From assembly GCA_964642165.1 (NCBI GenBank), contig CAZXOC010000044.1:1-34838 (forward strand): a stretch of 34,838 bases of DNA, written 5' to 3'. A program made the position numbers and the translations under genes. This DNA is from CAYRVX01 sp964642165 (GTDB lineage Bacteria > Planctomycetota > Phycisphaerae > SM23-33). Shown here one piece after another: positions 31,905 through 34,838 of this stretch. The stretch's first letter is position 1; each line of letters starts with the position of its first letter. The notes below the pieces were generated by a model. That model saw only the letters and a list, made by a program, of their open reading frames with translations, was not told the origin of the DNA and made no database searches.

Positions 31905-33557
31905 CTACTTCTCGCGAACAACCGGGTGAACCGAACTGGCGTTGTCAGGAGTTGTTCTTGGCTGCCGTAGCTTTCCGATCTCCGCCAGTGTCTTAACGCT
32001 TGATTCCACGATGTTCCCCTTCCGATCCGGGCCGACATTGAGCAGGAAATTCGAATTCCTGCTGTGCGCCTTGGCCATGTGACCCATGACGGCCCTTGCA
32101 CTTCCAGCGCGAGACCCGTCTTTCCAGAACCACTTCTGTTCCAGTTTGAAGCACGTTTCGCCTGGCGCCCTGTTCCCCTCCGGAAAATGCCTCAATTCCT
32201 TGACGGCAATATCCACATACGGCGTTCCTTTCTTGCCCCAGCTCCACCAATTCGCACTGGCAATGGCGTTTGGGCGTATCGACCTTATGTGAGTCAGTAT
32301 CTCGTTCGCAGGCATTACCTTGTCGTCGAGGGAATCATTCCACACATAGAACACGTCCGGGTACTTGGTCAGAAGTTCGGCGATCTGTGCTTTTTGGAAT
32401 TTGTTTTGCTCTTCCAGAGTATGGGTTGCGGGATCGCATTCCGGCGGCAGGACCTTGTGTTTCTTGGCGTCGCCGAACCCCGGGTGGCGCCAGCAGTAGT
32501 AAAGCCCCACCTTCAATCGGCGGCTCTTGAATGATTTGATGAACTGTGCGACGAGATCCTTCTGGTACGGACAGTCAGGGTGCATAACGTCATAGGTTGT
32601 GTATTTGCTGTCCCATAGGCAGAAGCCTGAGACGTGTTTTGCCGTCAGTACTCCATACTTCATGCCGGCAGATACCGCGGCGTCCGCCCAGGCGTCAGTG
32701 TTGATGCTGTCGACCCGCGGATTGAAGTCGGAAGGACTATGGTAGCCCGCGACCCATTCCGTGTTCTTGTATGTTGCCAGATTATAATGGATGAACATGC
32801 CGAATTCCAGTCTCCGGAATTCGTCCTGTAACGCCTTGACCGATTTCTTCGTGCCGGGCGCCTCCTTATCTGGTGTCGCGGCCGTACCGCGCCTGGCCAC
32901 CGCGGCGATGATGCTGTCGGCGACCTTCCCGGAGAGATTGCCCGTGTCATGCACGTTGTTGCTCCTCGGCCGTCCCTGGCGAATGACTTCGGCGTGGAGG
33001 TCGTCGATGGCGATGCCGTCGGCAGCCATGATCTTCGCCGCCACGGCGTTGTACTTCAGCGCATCTCCCTTGATCCGCCCCGGCTCGCCGTCGGGCACCG
33101 GGGTGGTGCTGGCCCACACGAGGACGGCGCCGGTCCTTTTCAGCCGGGCGACCAGCGTGCGGAGGTTCCTCTCGTAGTCGGCAAGGGACGTAGTGAGTTG
33201 CCCGTGCACCTTGTCCAGATGCCCGAAGTTCCTGGACCTGGGGTTGCGGTATGCCAGGTCGTGAAGGCCCCAGTTGAAATGGATAACGTCCCATTCTGTA
33301 TTGCCCAACATCGCATCGAGGGTTTTCAGTCCATTCCCGGTGGAACCTGTCGCACCCTTGACAACTTCGGCCTTGTCGGCGAGGGCTTTGCTGACGCCCT
33401 TGTAATAGCCGCCCATGATCGAATCCCCGATCAGCAGCACGCGCGGCAACGGCTTGCTCCGCTCTGGATTGATGTTCTCTGCCGCCGATGCGTTGGCGAC
33501 GCCCATTACCGTTGCCGCCAGCAGAGATGCCACGGCGAGCAATGACTTCTTGTCCAT
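31905..33557 (-). CDS. SGNH hydrolase + GH29 alpha-L-fucosidase-like fusion
   Basis: This 550-residue secreted protein has a Sec signal (1-25, ending ANASAAE). Residues 36-222 are an SGNH/GDSL esterase-like domain: LLIGDSIMGG with nucleophile Ser46, Asn95 in FNWGLHDL, and His203 in NNVHDTG; the Asp that normally stands three residues before this His is Asn200. Residues 238-535 are GH29-like: RRLEFGMFIHYNLATY, WADAAVSAGMKYGVLTAKH, FCLWDSKYTTYDV and SNFLLNVGPDRKG. Asp408 in YVWNDS is the candidate nucleophile. AGGGAA precedes the ATG. Base composition is far lower in G+C than the neighbours (29 of 60 at 32281-32340), suggesting acquisition. The pairing suits removal of acetyl groups and fucose from the same glycan. 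Confidence 0.87.
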   Translation of the reverse strand: MDKKSLLAVASLLAATVMGVANASAAENINPERSKPLPRVLLIGDSIMGGYYKGVSKALADKAEVVKGATGSTGNGLKTLDAMLGNTEWDVIHFNWGLHDLAYRNPRSRNFGHLDKVHGQLTTSLADYERNLRTLVARLKRTGAVLVWASTTPVPDGEPGRIKGDALKYNAVAAKIMAADGIAIDDLHAEVIRQGRPRSNNVHDTGNLSGKVADSIIAAVARRGTAATPDKEAPGTKKSVKALQDEFRRLEFGMFIHYNLATYKNTEWVAGYHSPSDFNPRVDSINTDAWADAAVSAGMKYGVLTAKHVSGFCLWDSKYTTYDVMHPDCPYQKDLVAQFIKSFKSRRLKVGLYYCWRHPGFGDAKKHKVLPPECDPATHTLEEQNKFQKAQIAELLTKYPDVFYVWNDSLDDKVMPANEILTHIRSIRPNAIASANWWSWGKKGTPYVDIAVKELRHFPEGNRAPGETCFKLEQKWFWKDGSRAGSARAVMGHMAKAHSRNSNFLLNVGPDRKGNIVESSVKTLAEIGKLRQPRTTPDNASSVHPVVREK

Positions 33558-33754
33558 AGCGTTGTTCCCTGGAATCCGGTTGTCCGTTCGCGGTTCGACG
33601 CGTTCTGGATTTCGTTGCAGCTGCGTTTCATCCGGGAAGGCGTCCTACGCTGTCGGCGATGACGTGTAGGGCCTCGGCGTCCCGGGCCGAAGGTCTGGCG
33701 TAGGCACACCGACCGCGTGGCTTCGGGCGCCGATCGGGTTCTCCCGCCGCGGGA

Positions 33755-34828
33755 TCATCGCCCGCTTCGCTTCACAATGTCCGTCCCGTATACGAAGGCC
33801 TCTTCGAACAGCGCTTCGAGGCTGGGGATCGGCGTATCGCCGGTGGTGCCGTTGCCGAGGGTGAACAGGAGCTTGCCTTCGGGGCGGTGGTAGGTGTCGA
33901 AGAGGTGACGCACTTCCTGGCGGACCTCGTCGGCCGTGCCGAAGGGGATCGTCTGTTGGACGTCGAAGCCGGCCCAGAAGGCCAGTTGGCCGCCGAACCG
34001 GCGGGCGATGTGCGTCTCGTCCATGGCGAACTTCTGGATCGGGTGCAGCACGTCGAGGCCCAGATCGATCAGCCTGGGCAGCAGTTCCTCGATGTCGCCG
34101 CAGCAGTGCAGCCAGAAGTGCATGCCCCGCCGGTGGGCCTCGTCGATCATCTCGGCGTAGTACGGGGCGAAGAACGTCTCGAACATCGCCGGCGAGAAGA
34201 ACGGACCGGTCTGCGTGCCCAGGTCGTCGGTGACGTAGATCGCGTCGGCGCCGCATTCGTCTCGGGCGCGTTCGATGATGCGGAGGTAGAAATCCGTCAG
34301 CGCCCGGAACAGCCGGTGGACTTCGTCGGGATTGGTGTAGTAATCGGTCAGGGCGTTGGACATCCCCCGCAGCGACCAATGTCGCTCGAAAAGCGTGAAC
34401 CACCAATGCGCGGTGCGGTACCGCCCGTCGTCGACCGGGACGCTGGGGAACAGCCCGGGATAGTCGGCGCTGGGGAACGCGGCCAGCATCCCATCGAGCA
34501 TGTCCCAGTCGGCCAGCGGCGCTTGAGCATCAATCGCCTTGGCGGAGGGGGTCTCGGGCTTGTCGGTGGCCATCCATCGGTACTGCGGGTCGTCGTCCGG
34601 GGCGTCGTACATCTCCACGTTCCGCCACCGGATGAACTGAGCGTCCTGCGGATATGCCTCCAGCAGCGCCTCGACGGCGGCGCGGTCGGCCGGGTCGGCG
34701 AAGGCGCCGGGGTAGGTCCACTGGTGCAGCAGCACGGGGATCCGCCGGGCACAGCCGCGCCCCTCGATGACGCGGACCATCTCCTCACGCGTCAGAGGTT
34801 CGTATGTTGTCTGATCCGGCTGCGTCAC
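33755..34828 (-). CDS. URO-D/MtaA-like methyltransferase family protein
   Basis: This 357-residue TIM-barrel protein belongs to the uroporphyrinogen decarboxylase superfamily. It carries YVTDDLGTQTGPFFSPAMFETFFAPYY and FWLHCCGDIEELLP (His241-Cys242-Cys243-Gly244). The H-x-C-G pattern is the zinc-ligand motif of the corrinoid-dependent methyltransferases (MtaA/MtbA type) and is absent from true HemE, so it is more likely a methyl transferase than a haem enzyme. Family members of this kind are numerous in anaerobic PVC bacteria and often lie near glycan or methylated-compound catabolism genes. No corrinoid protein is in view. The start is GTG at 34828 with AGGA six bases upstream, at the very edge of the window. 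It follows a 197-base gap before the GH29 gene in which I see nothing. Confidence 0.83.
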   Translation of the reverse strand: MTQPDQTTYEPLTREEMVRVIEGRGCARRIPVLLHQWTYPGAFADPADRAAVEALLEAYPQDAQFIRWRNVEMYDAPDDDPQYRWMATDKPETPSAKAIDAQAPLADWDMLDGMLAAFPSADYPGLFPSVPVDDGRYRTAHWWFTLFERHWSLRGMSNALTDYYTNPDEVHRLFRALTDFYLRIIERARDECGADAIYVTDDLGTQTGPFFSPAMFETFFAPYYAEMIDEAHRRGMHFWLHCCGDIEELLPRLIDLGLDVLHPIQKFAMDETHIARRFGGQLAFWAGFDVQQTIPFGTADEVRQEVRHLFDTYHRPEGKLLFTLGNGTTGDTPIPSLEALFEEAFVYGTDIVKRSGR

Positions 34829-34838
34829 GACACGTCCT

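Overview
The window is very GC-rich DNA (about 78% G+C in a hand-counted line at 29281-29340) from a Gram-negative bacterium. It carries lipoprotein and Sec signals, peptidoglycan precursor genes, paired discoidin-like secreted proteins, a heparinase II/III lyase, GH-A and GH29 glycosidases, a PAC2-family protein and a DUF2723-type membrane protein. Together these suggest the PVC superphylum, most likely a planctomycete of the Phycisphaerae type. That placement is inference from gene content; there is no rRNA here. No tRNA, rRNA, CRISPR array or insertion sequence was recognised.

Layout. (1) 1-3905: the C-terminal part of a Clp ATPase ending in two GC-rich hairpins, a convergent PAC2-SDR gene pair, and a stand-alone Hpt phosphotransfer protein. 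(2) 3929-10340: a glycan-degradation block with a heparinase II/III-like lyase (minus strand), two tandem discoidin-like exported proteins (the second with an in-frame TGA at codon 4 of its apparent signal peptide), and a large secreted clan GH-A glycosidase with two CBM-like modules. (3) 10408-18029: a minus-strand amino-sugar/surface-glycan block. A good sigma70-like promoter at 18001-18029 precedes a WbpM/CapD-type nucleotide-sugar dehydratase, then a single ORF that fuses a DegT/DnrJ/EryC1/StrS aminotransferase to a transketolase N-terminal (ThDP) domain, then the transketolase C-terminal subunit overlapping it by 4 bases. A second DegT aminotransferase and a class I/II aminotransferase follow. 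(4) 18160-24696: a secreted TPR-like protein, then a divergent plus-strand set: a large secreted protein, a GT-C/DUF2723 membrane protein (ATGA overlap) and a DPM1-like GT2 that seems to start at CTG. (5) 24838-29954: murC-murB-ddl, an FtsQ-like protein and an unknown membrane protein, a fragment of the division and cell wall cluster that does not continue into ftsA or ftsZ. (6) 29999-34828: an exported trypsin-like protease, a decayed fragment resembling GH95 alpha-fucosidase, a lower-GC SGNH+GH29 two-domain protein, and a URO-D/MtaA-like methyltransferase.

The strongest candidate for an undescribed system is the fused aminotransferase-transketolase with its partner subunit inside a nucleotide-sugar operon. 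It suggests that an aminated (or to-be-aminated) sugar is rearranged by ketol transfer. The second is the paired fucosidase signal (a GH95 relic beside a compositionally foreign GH29 fusion). All functional calls come from reading motifs by eye; no search was run.
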